Of a stretch of 64,000 nucleotides of DNA, positions 38,183-46,334 are shown piece by piece; position 1 is the first letter of the stretch, and each line of letters starts with the position of its first letter. The notes beneath the pieces are model-generated. The model worked only from the letters and a program-made list of their open reading frames with translations, was not told the origin of the DNA and searched no databases. Location: contig NZ_CP030944.1 in assembly GCF_013177635.1 (NCBI RefSeq), forward strand, positions 1,550,001 to 1,614,000, read 5' to 3'. Made by a program: the position numbers and the translations under genes. This DNA comes from Arcobacter aquimarinus. Lineage in GTDB: Bacteria; Campylobacterota; Campylobacteria; Campylobacterales; Arcobacteraceae.

Positions 38183-39485
38183 AATATTTTTTCTACTAAT
38201 TTTATTAAATAGTATAATATTCTCTTCTAATATTGATAAAAAGATTAAACAAAATAAAGAAATCTTAAATTCAAGTAGTGAAAAAAAAGAGACTACAAAC
38301 CTAAAAATCAAAGAATTAGCAGATAAAATTGAAGCTCAAAATAATAATATTATAAATCTTGAAAAAGATATAAAACAGATAAATGAAGATATTGATCAAC
38401 ATCAAAAATTACTTGAAGAGCAAAAAAATAAACTTTTAGAATTAAAATCAAAATCTACTGAACTAATAAAAGAAAAAAACAATAATGAAGAAGAGATAGT
38501 AAATACTATTATTGAAGAATTTTCAATATCAATGGCATTAAAATTAGCATCTGAAAATAGTCTACAAGAGTTAATAGATAGTGAGATTTATACTCTTTTA
38601 TCTGAACACTCAAAAGAAAAAGTAACAAAACTAAATAGTAATTATGATGCTGTATCTTCGTCAACAAAAGTTAATCAAAAAGAGATAGAAAAAATCTCAT
38701 CATATATTGAAAATAGACAAAAAACAAAAGATAAATTAACCAACTTAAAACAAAAACACTCTTCTTCATTATCTAGTTTAGAAGAACAACATAAATCTTA
38801 TCAAGAAGAATTAAATAAAGTAGTTAAACAACAAGAATCATTAAAAACTCTTCTTGCAGAATTAAATATATTAAAAGAAGAAGAAGATAGAAAAGCTGCT
38901 CAAAGAGAAGAAGAAAAAAGAAGAAAACTACAAGAACTTCTTGCTAAGAAAAAAGAGAATAAAAAAGAAGTTGTAACAGAAAATGAAACTGAAGAGATTC
39001 AAACAGCTGATGTTAGAAATCAAAAATTTGCAAAAGATTTAAATTTAGATGTTAGGAAAATTGGTTCATCTACAGAAGGTATAAAAATAGTAAGTTATAA
39101 AGGACAAAAAACTATAGCACCTTTAAAATCATTTAAAATAATCAAAAATTTTGGTACATATTATGATCCTGTTTATAAAATAAAACTCTTTAATGAATCA
39201 ATTGTTTTAAAAAGTAATGAACCTAAATCAAAAGTTGTATCAGTTTTAAATGGTAAAGTTGTATATGCTAAAAAAAATGCTGGAATGCTTGATAATGTTG
39301 TGATAATTCAACACGAAGGTGGACTACATACAATTTACTCTCATTTAGATGAAATATCACCTACTTTAGTAGTTGGTAAATGGATTAAACAAGGTTATGT
39401 TGTTGGACGTGTTGATAATAGCTTAATGTTTCAAGTTACAAAAGACTCTTCTCACATCAATCCAAGAGAGTTAATCAAATTATAA
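38175..39485 (+). CDS. EnvC-like murein hydrolase activator (degenerate LytM domain)
   Basis: This 436-residue protein has a signal peptide (1-18), a long periplasmic coiled coil (about 20-270) and a C-terminal LytM/M23-like domain (about 310-436; VVSVLNGKVVYAKKNAG, VVIIQHEGGLHTIYSHLD). The zinc ligands of active M23 enzymes look lost: there is no H-x3-D at the FGTYYDPVYKIKLF position, and the final HxH is replaced by MFQV. This fits EnvC, which activates amidases without cutting itself. It overlaps ftsX by 8 bases. The partner amidase is not in the window. Confidence 0.85.
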   Translation: MIKIFFLLILLNSIIFSSNIDKKIKQNKEILNSSSEKKETTNLKIKELADKIEAQNNNIINLEKDIKQINEDIDQHQKLLEEQKNKLLELKSKSTELIKEKNNNEEEIVNTIIEEFSISMALKLASENSLQELIDSEIYTLLSEHSKEKVTKLNSNYDAVSSSTKVNQKEIEKISSYIENRQKTKDKLTNLKQKHSSSLSSLEEQHKSYQEELNKVVKQQESLKTLLAELNILKEEEDRKAAQREEEKRRKLQELLAKKKENKKEVVTENETEEIQTADVRNQKFAKDLNLDVRKIGSSTEGIKIVSYKGQKTIAPLKSFKIIKNFGTYYDPVYKIKLFNESIVLKSNEPKSKVVSVLNGKVVYAKKNAGMLDNVVIIQHEGGLHTIYSHLDEISPTLVVGKWIKQGYVVGRVDNSLMFQVTKDSSHINPRELIKL

Positions 39486-39937
39486 TGAGACTTTTTATAG
39501 ATGGTGATGCTTTTCCAAATTTGCTAAAACCGATTATATTAAGAGCAATTGAAAAACAAAAAATAGATACTATTGTAATTGCAAATAAAAAAATCAATAT
39601 AGGTATTTCTAAACATATTAGTTATATCATTGTTGATACAAAAGAAAATGAAGCTGATGATAAAATAGTTGAAATGTTAGAAGAAAATGACCTTGTAATA
39701 ACAGCAGATATTCCACTAGCTGATAGAACTATACAAAAAAATGCTCATGCTATTGACCATAGAGGTGCAACTTATACACAAGACAATATAAAACAGTATC
39801 TTGCAATTAGAAATTTAATGCAAGAAATAAGAGATAGTGGAGAAATAACAAAAGGTCCAGCTCCTTTTAGTCAAAAAGATGCACAACAATTTGCAAATTC
39901 ATTTAATGCTTTTTTGCAAAAATATAACAAAAAATAA
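39485..39937 (+). CDS. DUF188/YaiI-family protein
   Basis: This 150-residue protein matches UPF0178 (YaiI/YqxD). It begins RLFIDGDAFPNLLKPIILRA and has VDTKENEADDKIVEML, LVITADIPLADR and AHAIDHRGATYTQDNI. The family adopts a PIN-like nuclease fold with conserved Asp residues, but no activity is established that I know of. Its start overlaps the stop of the envC-like gene by one base, so it is part of the division operon transcript. Confidence 0.9.
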   Translation: MRLFIDGDAFPNLLKPIILRAIEKQKIDTIVIANKKINIGISKHISYIIVDTKENEADDKIVEMLEENDLVITADIPLADRTIQKNAHAIDHRGATYTQDNIKQYLAIRNLMQEIRDSGEITKGPAPFSQKDAQQFANSFNAFLQKYNKK

Positions 39938-40015
39938 GGATTTACCATAATTTTAATAGACCAATCAACAAAAAATCAATTTAGAATTTTTTGTAAAGAA
40001 AACAACATCACAGAT

Positions 40016-40825
40016 ATGGAAAAAGCTGTTCAATATTTTATAGTATTTGGCGGTTTAAATATAAAAATAGATACAAAAAAACCATTACTTGAACTAATAG
40101 AACAACATATTTTAAATAACTATTTACAATTAAGAAATGAAATTCATAGTTTAACGGGTGGTTATAAAGTTGACCATGCTGTGTTAACAGGAATTGCTCA
40201 AGGTGATAGAAGAACTAATTCATCTTTTAAAAGAGCCTTTGTAAGTTTTGAAGAGGGTTCAAAATGTGTTGAAAAATTAGTAGAAAGAGGAATAATTGAA
40301 GTTGAATCATCTCAACATCACTTAGCAAATAAAAGAGGTGATGATAAAGTTGCTAGAAAACTACTATTTACAACTCCATTTTTAAGATTTTGGTTTGCTT
40401 TTGTTTCTCCAATATATAAAGGTATAAAAGAGAAAAATTATGAAGAATTTTATACTCTTTTTGAAAATAAACAAGCTGAATTTGGAAACTTTGTATTTGA
40501 AGAATTATCAATGGAATTTATCAGAGATTTATTAAGTGAAGACCCAATAAAACAGTTTGGAAAATATTGGGATGAAAAAAGAGAAATAGATTTAGTTGCA
40601 AAAACAACAAGCGGAAAAATCATCGCAGGAAATTGCAAATATATAAACTCTAAAATCAAAAAAAATGAATTAAACAGACTAATGGATGATTGTAAAGGTG
40701 CAGGTTTAAATGTAGATATCTTTGTAATCTTTAGTAAAAATGGATTTTCAAATGAGTTAAAATCACTTAAAAGTGATTCTTTAAGACTATTTACTCCGAA
40801 GAGCTTTAAGCTATTATTAGCTTAA
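40016..40825 (+). CDS. DUF234-type protein without ATPase domain
   Basis: This 269-residue protein (from ATG 40016) has a winged-helix-like middle (GVEHAV-type LTGIAQGDRRTNSSFKRAF) and LLFTTPFLRFWFAFVSPIY, typical of DUF234. A nuclease-like core follows with REIDLVAKTTSGKIIAGNCKY. DUF234 is normally the C-terminus of archaeal-type AAA ATPases; here no ATPase part is present. The usual Glu of the (D/E)xK motif reads Asn (GNCK). Coding character extends 23 codons upstream to an ATA at 39947 with AAGGA before it, so the true start may be there. The 3' end overlaps the convergent ABC-F gene by 4 bases. Confidence 0.7.
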   Translation: MEKAVQYFIVFGGLNIKIDTKKPLLELIEQHILNNYLQLRNEIHSLTGGYKVDHAVLTGIAQGDRRTNSSFKRAFVSFEEGSKCVEKLVERGIIEVESSQHHLANKRGDDKVARKLLFTTPFLRFWFAFVSPIYKGIKEKNYEEFYTLFENKQAEFGNFVFEELSMEFIRDLLSEDPIKQFGKYWDEKREIDLVAKTTSGKIIAGNCKYINSKIKKNELNRLMDDCKGAGLNVDIFVIFSKNGFSNELKSLKSDSLRLFTPKSFKLLLA

Positions 40826-42609
40826 ACCTCGTTCATTCTTCTTTCAAACTCTTTATTCATATCATCAAGTTTAAATTGAGTTGCTTGTAACAATTCAAAT
40901 TTTTGTTCAATCTCTTTTTCAATTTTTGGAATATCTCTTGAAAGTTTAACTCTTGCATCTTCAAGTGCATCTTCAAGTTTTTCTATTTGTTCTTCTAAAT
41001 CTTGAATCTCTTTTTTAAGTGGCGCTGTTGCTTTACTTTTTTCAGAAACAATTGCAGCTCTTAATTTTTTACTCTCTTTTTTATTTACTTTTGGTTTTTC
41101 AACTTTTTTCTTTTCAACTGTGTCATCTTCTTCCCAACCAATTTTTTCTAAAAACTCATCATAAGTTCCATTGAAATAATCAGCTCCATCATTTGTAAAT
41201 ACAATCAATCTATCACAAATTGCTCTTAATAAATCTTCACTATGCGTTACAATAATACAAGAACCTTCAAAAGCTTTAATTGCATTTGTAAGTGCATCGA
41301 TAGAATCCATATCAAGGTGGTTTGTAGGCTCATCTAAAAAAAGTAAGTTTACATCTTTTGCTATAATTTTTCCAAGCATTACCCTACTTTTTTCTCCCCC
41401 TGATAGAAGTGAAATTTTCTTTTTAGCATTATCACCACTAAACATCATCAATCCAGCAATTCCTCTAATAGTTGACTCAGGAAGTTTTACATTTGTAGAG
41501 TGAATTTCATCCATAATAGTATTGTTTTTATTTAGGTGAGAAATATTTGTTTGCCCAAAATGCCCAAAAACTGTACTTGTATGATAATCAATTGTTCCAG
41601 TTAAAGCTTTTAGTTCTCCTGCAATTACATTTAATAGTGTTGATTTTCCTTTACCATTTTTCCCGATGATTCCAAGAGTTTCACCACGACTAAGAGCAAA
41701 AGAAATATCTTTAAACAAAATATTTTCAGGTGTATATCCAAAACTCACATCTTTTACTTCAAGTAAAAATTTTGCTGCTGTATCTTTATAATTGAAGTTA
41801 AAACTTAGATTTGAATCATATTGTAAGTCTTCCATAACTTCCATTTTTTCAAGAATTTTTACTTTTGATTGTGCTAGGGTTGCTGTTGCAGCACGTGCTT
41901 TATTTTTAGCAATAAACTCTTCAAGCTCTTTGATTTTTTTCTCTTGAGCTATTTTTTGTTTTTCATAATGCTCTTCATTACTTGCTAATAATTCATAGAA
42001 TTTATGTGTGCTTCCTTGAACCATAAAAGCACTTTTTCTAATAATTCCCATAGTATGAGTACAAACGCTATCCATAAAATCTCTATCGTGAGTGATAAGA
42101 ATTACTTCTCCCTCAAAAGATTTTAGAAAAGCTTTTAGCCATCTAATAGATAAGATATCCAAGTAGTTTGTAGGCTCATCAAGTAATAACATATTTGGTT
42201 CTGTTAAAAGAAGTTTTGCAAGATTTATTCTGATTTGATAACCACCTGAAAACTCTTTTGGAGCTTTTTCTAAATCATCTTGAGTAAATCCAAGACCAAA
42301 TAAAATCTTTTCAGCTTTATAGATATTGTATTTATCATCTTCTCCTAAAGCTAAAGCTGTTTCATCAAGAAGAGTTTTCTCTGTAAAATCAAAATATTGC
42401 TTTAAAGCACCAATTTTATAATTTTTAGGAATTGCAATTTCTCCACTATCTGGTTGTTCTTCTCCTAAAATCAACTTAAAAAGTGTCGATTTTCCACTTC
42501 CATTTCTTCCAACTAATCCTACTTTATTTCCAGCATTTAGTCTTAACTCAAGTTCGCTATAAAGCTCATTTGTTGGATAACTTTTTGATATGTTTACTAG
42601 TTCTATCAT
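40822..42609 (-). CDS. ABC-F family ribosome-associated ATPase
   Basis: This 595-residue protein has two ABC domains with no membrane part. Walker A motifs are GRNGSGKST (about 35) and GKNGKGKST (about 320). Signatures are FSGGYQIR and LSGGEKSR, and Walker B segments are LLLDEPTNYLD and LFLDEPTNHLD. A charged linker and a C-terminal coiled coil (about 520-595) resemble Uup/YheS-type members. ABC-F proteins act on stalled or antibiotic-bound ribosomes; the subgroup is uncertain here. Confidence 0.92.
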   Translation of the reverse strand: MIELVNISKSYPTNELYSELELRLNAGNKVGLVGRNGSGKSTLFKLILGEEQPDSGEIAIPKNYKIGALKQYFDFTEKTLLDETALALGEDDKYNIYKAEKILFGLGFTQDDLEKAPKEFSGGYQIRINLAKLLLTEPNMLLLDEPTNYLDILSIRWLKAFLKSFEGEVILITHDRDFMDSVCTHTMGIIRKSAFMVQGSTHKFYELLASNEEHYEKQKIAQEKKIKELEEFIAKNKARAATATLAQSKVKILEKMEVMEDLQYDSNLSFNFNYKDTAAKFLLEVKDVSFGYTPENILFKDISFALSRGETLGIIGKNGKGKSTLLNVIAGELKALTGTIDYHTSTVFGHFGQTNISHLNKNNTIMDEIHSTNVKLPESTIRGIAGLMMFSGDNAKKKISLLSGGEKSRVMLGKIIAKDVNLLFLDEPTNHLDMDSIDALTNAIKAFEGSCIIVTHSEDLLRAICDRLIVFTNDGADYFNGTYDEFLEKIGWEEDDTVEKKKVEKPKVNKKESKKLRAAIVSEKSKATAPLKKEIQDLEEQIEKLEDALEDARVKLSRDIPKIEKEIEQKFELLQATQFKLDDMNKEFERRMNEV

Positions 42610-42741
42610 GATTCTTCTTTTGTATGTTTTTCTATTTTTTAAGGTTAGGATTATATGATAATGTGGGTTATATGTTGATTAGAGTAAATTTTTATTTCGA
42701 AGGTTTATTTCTTCTTACTAACTATACATTTTCTTTTAAAT
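42610..42741. other. Spacer upstream of ABC-F gene
   Basis: This is a short AT-rich non-coding stretch between the ABC-F start and the stop of the frameshifted gene. It should hold the ABC-F promoter on the minus strand. I see no clear repeat. Confidence 0.4.
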
Positions 42742-43165
42742 TTATTCTTCAAGATACTGATAATAAACTTTTATATCACTCCAAATTTTTCCTATTTTTA
42801 ATATATCCTCAAATTCTAAATTATTATGGTCATATAAACAATGAAACCACCAACAATGATATTCATTTTTCATAAAATGGTCTGTTCTACCAAAAAATTC
42901 ATTATGATTTTCACTCCATCTCCAAATATGTTGGTCTTTATTTAGAGATATGTTTTTTTAAATGTTCTTCAATACTTGAAAAAACATTTTCCTCATCTTC
43001 TTTAAGATAAAATGAAATAGTAAGTTCAATTTCATAATCAAATAAAAAATCATTTTTATTTGATACTCTTTTTAAAAGTTCTTTATCAAGTTTAATTGCT
43101 TCACTTAAAAGTTTATCTTGTAATTTTTTAAGTCTATTATTTACTATTTGAAGTTCATTCAACAT
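42742..43165 (-). pseudogene. Unknown protein, reading frame broken at an A7 tract
   Basis: The first part (42938-43165, 75 residues, MLNELQIVNNRLKKLQDKLL onward) ends early at HLKKHISK. A second open stretch in another frame (42742-42951) reads NKDQHIWRWSENHNEFFG, NEYHCWWFHCLYDHNN and ends YYQYLEE, with strong coding character but no normal start. Removing one A from the seven-A run (42953-42959 on the plus strand as T7) joins them into one protein of about 140 residues. It may be a pseudogene, a phase-variable gene, or a sequencing error. The N-terminal half is coiled coil. The family is unknown. It is last in the WYL/nuclease cluster. Confidence 0.65.
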
Positions 43166-43172
43166 TTTAAAA

Positions 43173-43565
43173 TTAATTCTTTTGATAAACTAGGTTAAAA
43201 AATATTTTATCTATATCTTTGATAATAATATTGGCTAAATGTATATTGGATTCTTTATTAAATTTATTCAAATCATCTAAAAAACCATTAGCATAAAAAT
43301 CAATTAATTCTTCTTCACTACTTGAAATACAATTTAACAACAAAGTTTTTACATTTTGGAACTCTTCAAAATTTATCTCTTCTATTATTTGTTCAAAAAT
43401 TTCACCCTCTTCTTTAAAATATGAAAAAAAACTTTCTTTTGAACACATCTCTTGATTTTCCATAATTTTATATATTAAACTATTTTCTAAATAACTATTT
43501 CTATCTTTATATGAAACTACATTTTCTAATAGATTTTTAATACAACTATCAAGTTTATTTTCCAT
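43173..43565 (-). CDS. Hypothetical protein in the WYL/nuclease cluster
   Basis: This 130-residue acidic, helix-rich protein has no recognised domain. It is rich in Glu, Asn and Ile and contains two Cys (CSKESFFSYF, LLLNCISSSEEEL). There is no signal peptide or membrane segment. It follows the PD-(D/E)XK gene by 12 bases and precedes the frameshifted gene by 7 bases, so all three are probably co-transcribed. A partner or immunity-like role to the nuclease is only a positional idea. Confidence 0.6.
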   Translation of the reverse strand: MENKLDSCIKNLLENVVSYKDRNSYLENSLIYKIMENQEMCSKESFFSYFKEEGEIFEQIIEEINFEEFQNVKTLLLNCISSSEEELIDFYANGFLDDLNKFNKESNIHLANIIIKDIDKIFFNLVYQKN

Positions 43566-43577
43566 TTTGTTTTACCT

Positions 43578-44795
43578 TTAGTTTAATTCTTTAACAATAA
43601 TATCCATATAGCTTTTTATTTCATTAAAAATATTTTCAACAATTTCATCTAATTTCTTATCATCAAAAATATCATAAGTTGGTTCTTCTTTATAATCTTT
43701 AGAAAAATTTAATTTTATATTTGAATCTTTATATCTTAATTTCCCTTCTCTATATTTAAAATTTATTTTATTAGAAATTAGAGATATATCTTTTGAATTA
43801 TCAAAAAAAATTTGATATCTAAAATTACAACTAGAATAAGAATATATTTTAAAATAAAAATCATCTTTTATTAAATCAAAAGATATACAATCTGATGATT
43901 TATTTCTAATATTTATTATTTTATTGATTACATCCTCTTGAGATTCATTGTAATTTTCATCATATTCATTGAAAAAAACATCTGATATCTCAAATTTCCA
44001 ATCTTTATTTTCAATATATGTAAATACTTTTTCTTCCAATTTTTTCCAAAATAAAAACTCTCTTTCTGCCCAAGCATAAGCTAGATTTTTTGACATAATT
44101 GTCGCTGATTTTGCCATTTCTGGAGTATTTATGAATTTTATGCTTTCCATTTGTAATTCCTCTGTTGTTTGATTTGTAATTTTTAGTATCAAATTTTTAT
44201 ATTGAATTAGACTTTCCCTTATTATTGGTAAATTAGCACTTTTTTCAATAGATTTTTCTATAAAATTCAATATATCCAATTGAAAAGAGATTTTTTCATA
44301 TTTTTTAAAACTATTTTCTGTCGAATCTCTACCATCTAAAGTTAAATAGTAAACCTTTGAAAATTCTTTATTTTGTTTTATACTATATTTATAATAATCA
44401 CTTAATTGATTTTCTTGATCTGTTGCATCTATTTTCATTTCAATTGCAATATAGTAATCTTTGTTTTCTATTGTAAAATCTATTCTTCTTGAAGTATCCG
44501 TTAATGTTTCTCTACCAACTTTTATATTATTAAAATCAAAATCTTTAATATTTAAAACTTCCTCAATAAATATCTCCAAATATTTATTGCCTTGAAAATG
44601 TGTTCCATTCGGATTTATAAGTTCATATATAAAAGCTGAATGGGTATCAACTTCTAATCTTTCCATTTTTAAAATAGAAAAGATATTAAACTTATCTCCT
44701 CTATGTTTTTGAAGCTCTTCAATAATTTCAATTTTTCCATATAACTTTATTAAAGCATTTTCTAGTTCTCTAAAATCTATATTTTTATCACTCAT
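43578..44795 (-). CDS. PD-(D/E)XK nuclease superfamily protein
   Basis: This 405-residue protein matches the PDDEXK_4-type pattern. Near the N-terminus it has IFSILKMERLEVDTHSAFIYELINP. The nuclease core is RRIDFTI then YYIAIEMKIDATDQENQLSDYY, giving the D...ExK motif plus the downstream Gln typical of the fold. The C-terminal half (about 220-405) has no recognised domain. Such proteins are common in defence islands. It lies 57 bases after a WYL regulator gene and starts a three-gene run. Confidence 0.8.
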   Translation of the reverse strand: MSDKNIDFRELENALIKLYGKIEIIEELQKHRGDKFNIFSILKMERLEVDTHSAFIYELINPNGTHFQGNKYLEIFIEEVLNIKDFDFNNIKVGRETLTDTSRRIDFTIENKDYYIAIEMKIDATDQENQLSDYYKYSIKQNKEFSKVYYLTLDGRDSTENSFKKYEKISFQLDILNFIEKSIEKSANLPIIRESLIQYKNLILKITNQTTEELQMESIKFINTPEMAKSATIMSKNLAYAWAEREFLFWKKLEEKVFTYIENKDWKFEISDVFFNEYDENYNESQEDVINKIINIRNKSSDCISFDLIKDDFYFKIYSYSSCNFRYQIFFDNSKDISLISNKINFKYREGKLRYKDSNIKLNFSKDYKEEPTYDIFDDKKLDEIVENIFNEIKSYMDIIVKELN

Positions 44796-44852
44796 TTCAA
44801 CAATTCCTTTTTAATTTACAAAATCTTACCATCACTAAATCCCCAAACTCCA

Positions 44853-45779
44853 TCACTCAAACCTTTTCAAATACAAATCAATATTACTTTTAACTTTCAT
44901 TTTCAACTCATCAGGTTCAATCACACCAATAAAAGGAATATATCTTTGAATAGTTGGAATTATTTCCATATAGTCTGTAATAGTTAGTTCTAAATCAACT
45001 GATTCATCATCATAGGTTTTCAGTATTCTTTGGGTTTTATTTAGTGGTTTTCTTAAAAAATATCTTGATACTTTTGAATCTATAAAAAGTTGAACTAAAA
45101 TAGATTCATTATTTGGTTTATAGTAAGCACTTATTGCATTATCAAAGGTTTTGATTTTTTCTTCATCGAATGAAAAGTGAGTATTTAGAACTTCTATATT
45201 TTTTATAGTATTTAGGTGGAAAGTTTTGATTTTATTATCATTTGGTTCATATATGATTAGATACCAAAATCCTTCAAGATTAAGAATCTTTAGAGGATAT
45301 ATTTCTCTATTTTTACCATTATAAAAGCATTTGATAATAGATTTTGATTCAACTGCATTTTTAATCTGAATTATTTCATTTTTAAAGTTATCTATTTTTT
45401 CAATTGAGCTTGTTTGATATAGTTTATTAGTTAATTCATCTTCAAATTTTAAAAATAAACTATCAACTTTTGGGGATAAATCAACATCGCTATATTTATC
45501 TTTTGATTTGTTTTTTAATATAGCAATAATTGATAATTCATCTGCACTAAACAAAGTTTTTGTTAGAAAGTTATTTTTTGCTTTATAAGTTTTTGAAGAG
45601 TAATCATAATAGATTTTATCATCTACAAATAAAGGTAAAATATACTCTTTAAAATCAGTTTGAATAATTTTTTTAGAAACACCAAATCTTTCTACAAGAC
45701 TAGGAGTTGATAACTCATAGCCTTTACTTAATAGTTCTAGTATTAGTGATAATCTATTTATTTTATTTTGAAAATTCAT
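44853..45779 (-). CDS. WYL-domain transcriptional regulator
   Basis: This protein of about 308 residues has an N-terminal winged HTH (INRLSLILELLSKGYELSTP, then SLVERFGVSKKIIQTDFKEY). A WYL domain follows, with SIIKCFYNGKNREIYPLKIL and EGFWYLIIYEPND, and the C-terminal WCX extension ends it. I choose ATG 45779; a GTG at 45830 would run through the tandem repeats that look like its operator. WYL proteins such as BrxR and CapW repress phage-defence operons. Here it precedes a nuclease gene on the same strand. Confidence 0.87.
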   Translation of the reverse strand: MNFQNKINRLSLILELLSKGYELSTPSLVERFGVSKKIIQTDFKEYILPLFVDDKIYYDYSSKTYKAKNNFLTKTLFSADELSIIAILKNKSKDKYSDVDLSPKVDSLFLKFEDELTNKLYQTSSIEKIDNFKNEIIQIKNAVESKSIIKCFYNGKNREIYPLKILNLEGFWYLIIYEPNDNKIKTFHLNTIKNIEVLNTHFSFDEEKIKTFDNAISAYYKPNNESILVQLFIDSKVSRYFLRKPLNKTQRILKTYDDESVDLELTITDYMEIIPTIQRYIPFIGVIEPDELKMKVKSNIDLYLKRFE

Positions 45780-45818
45780 TTTATTCTTTAATAATAATTT
45801 AGCAATTATTATATCAAT

Positions 45819-45839
45819 CAAATGACTCACAAATGACTC
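45819..45839. repeat. Tandem CAAATGACTC repeats upstream of the WYL gene
   Basis: CAAATGACTC occurs at 45819-45828 and again at 45830-45839, an 11-base period equal to one DNA turn. It lies 40-60 bases before the preferred WYL start, where a promoter -35 is expected. It is a good candidate operator. Confidence 0.6.
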
Positions 45840-45869
45840 TTTTTATAAAATATAAAAAAATTTATAATT

Positions 45870-46205
45870 TTAGACTAATCCAGTAAAAAGTATTTTACAT
45901 TTAACCTTATTTTCTGGCATATTTTCATTGATTGTAGTTTTAAAGATTATTTCACAATCTTCATCTATTTTTTCATTGAAAAAACTCATAATATCATTTA
46001 TTGTAAAGATTGAAACAGTAGGTAAGATTTCAAACTCTATCCAAACACCTTTAGCACTTTTTAATTCATTAGAAAATTCATTTTGAACATCTAAAGCAAT
46101 ATTATCATCAAGACTAAAAACTTTAACATAACCAGCAACTTTTCCAATTTTTGACAAGATTGTTTGTAAATCAAATAAATCATCTTTTTTTGTATCTAAA
46201 CTCAT
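45870..46205 (-). CDS. Small protein resembling a stand-alone FtsZ C-terminal domain
   Basis: This 111-residue protein has no GTPase domain. Residues about 50-110 follow the FtsZ_C (tubulin C-terminal-like) pattern: SAKGVWIEFEI, then FTINDIMSFFNEKIDEDCEI and IIFKTTINENMPENKVKCKI ending FTGL. This compares with FtsZ's AKGVLxNI, VNEAAxxI, NIIFGxxIDExL and VTVIATG. The N-terminal 40 residues carry VAGYVKVFSLDD. It might modulate FtsZ or another tubulin-like partner, or be an unrelated protein of the same fold. It lies between the WYL gene and dapD, and its upstream region holds the dapD terminator. Confidence 0.55.
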   Translation of the reverse strand: MSLDTKKDDLFDLQTILSKIGKVAGYVKVFSLDDNIALDVQNEFSNELKSAKGVWIEFEILPTVSIFTINDIMSFFNEKIDEDCEIIFKTTINENMPENKVKCKILFTGLV

Positions 46206-46281
46206 TTCATTCTCCTATTGTTTATATATTGAAATTATAAACTAGGTGAATTACTTAGGTTGGGAATTTAATAGTAGAAAT

Positions 46282-46315
46282 AAAAAAAGGTAAGAGAAAA
46301 AACTCTTACCTTTTG
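46282..46315 (-). terminator. dapD terminator
   Basis: On the minus strand GGTAAGAG / CTCTTACC with a T6 loop is followed by T7. It is about 20 bases past the dapD stop and separates dapD from the small FtsZ_C-like gene. Confidence 0.85.
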
Positions 46316-46334
46316 ATAGTAAAATAAAAGAAGA

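Noticed and set aside
42624-42875. Plus-strand ORF of 83 residues between the ABC-F gene and the WYL cluster
   Set aside because: It lies opposite the second half of the frameshifted minus-strand gene, which has much better coding character.
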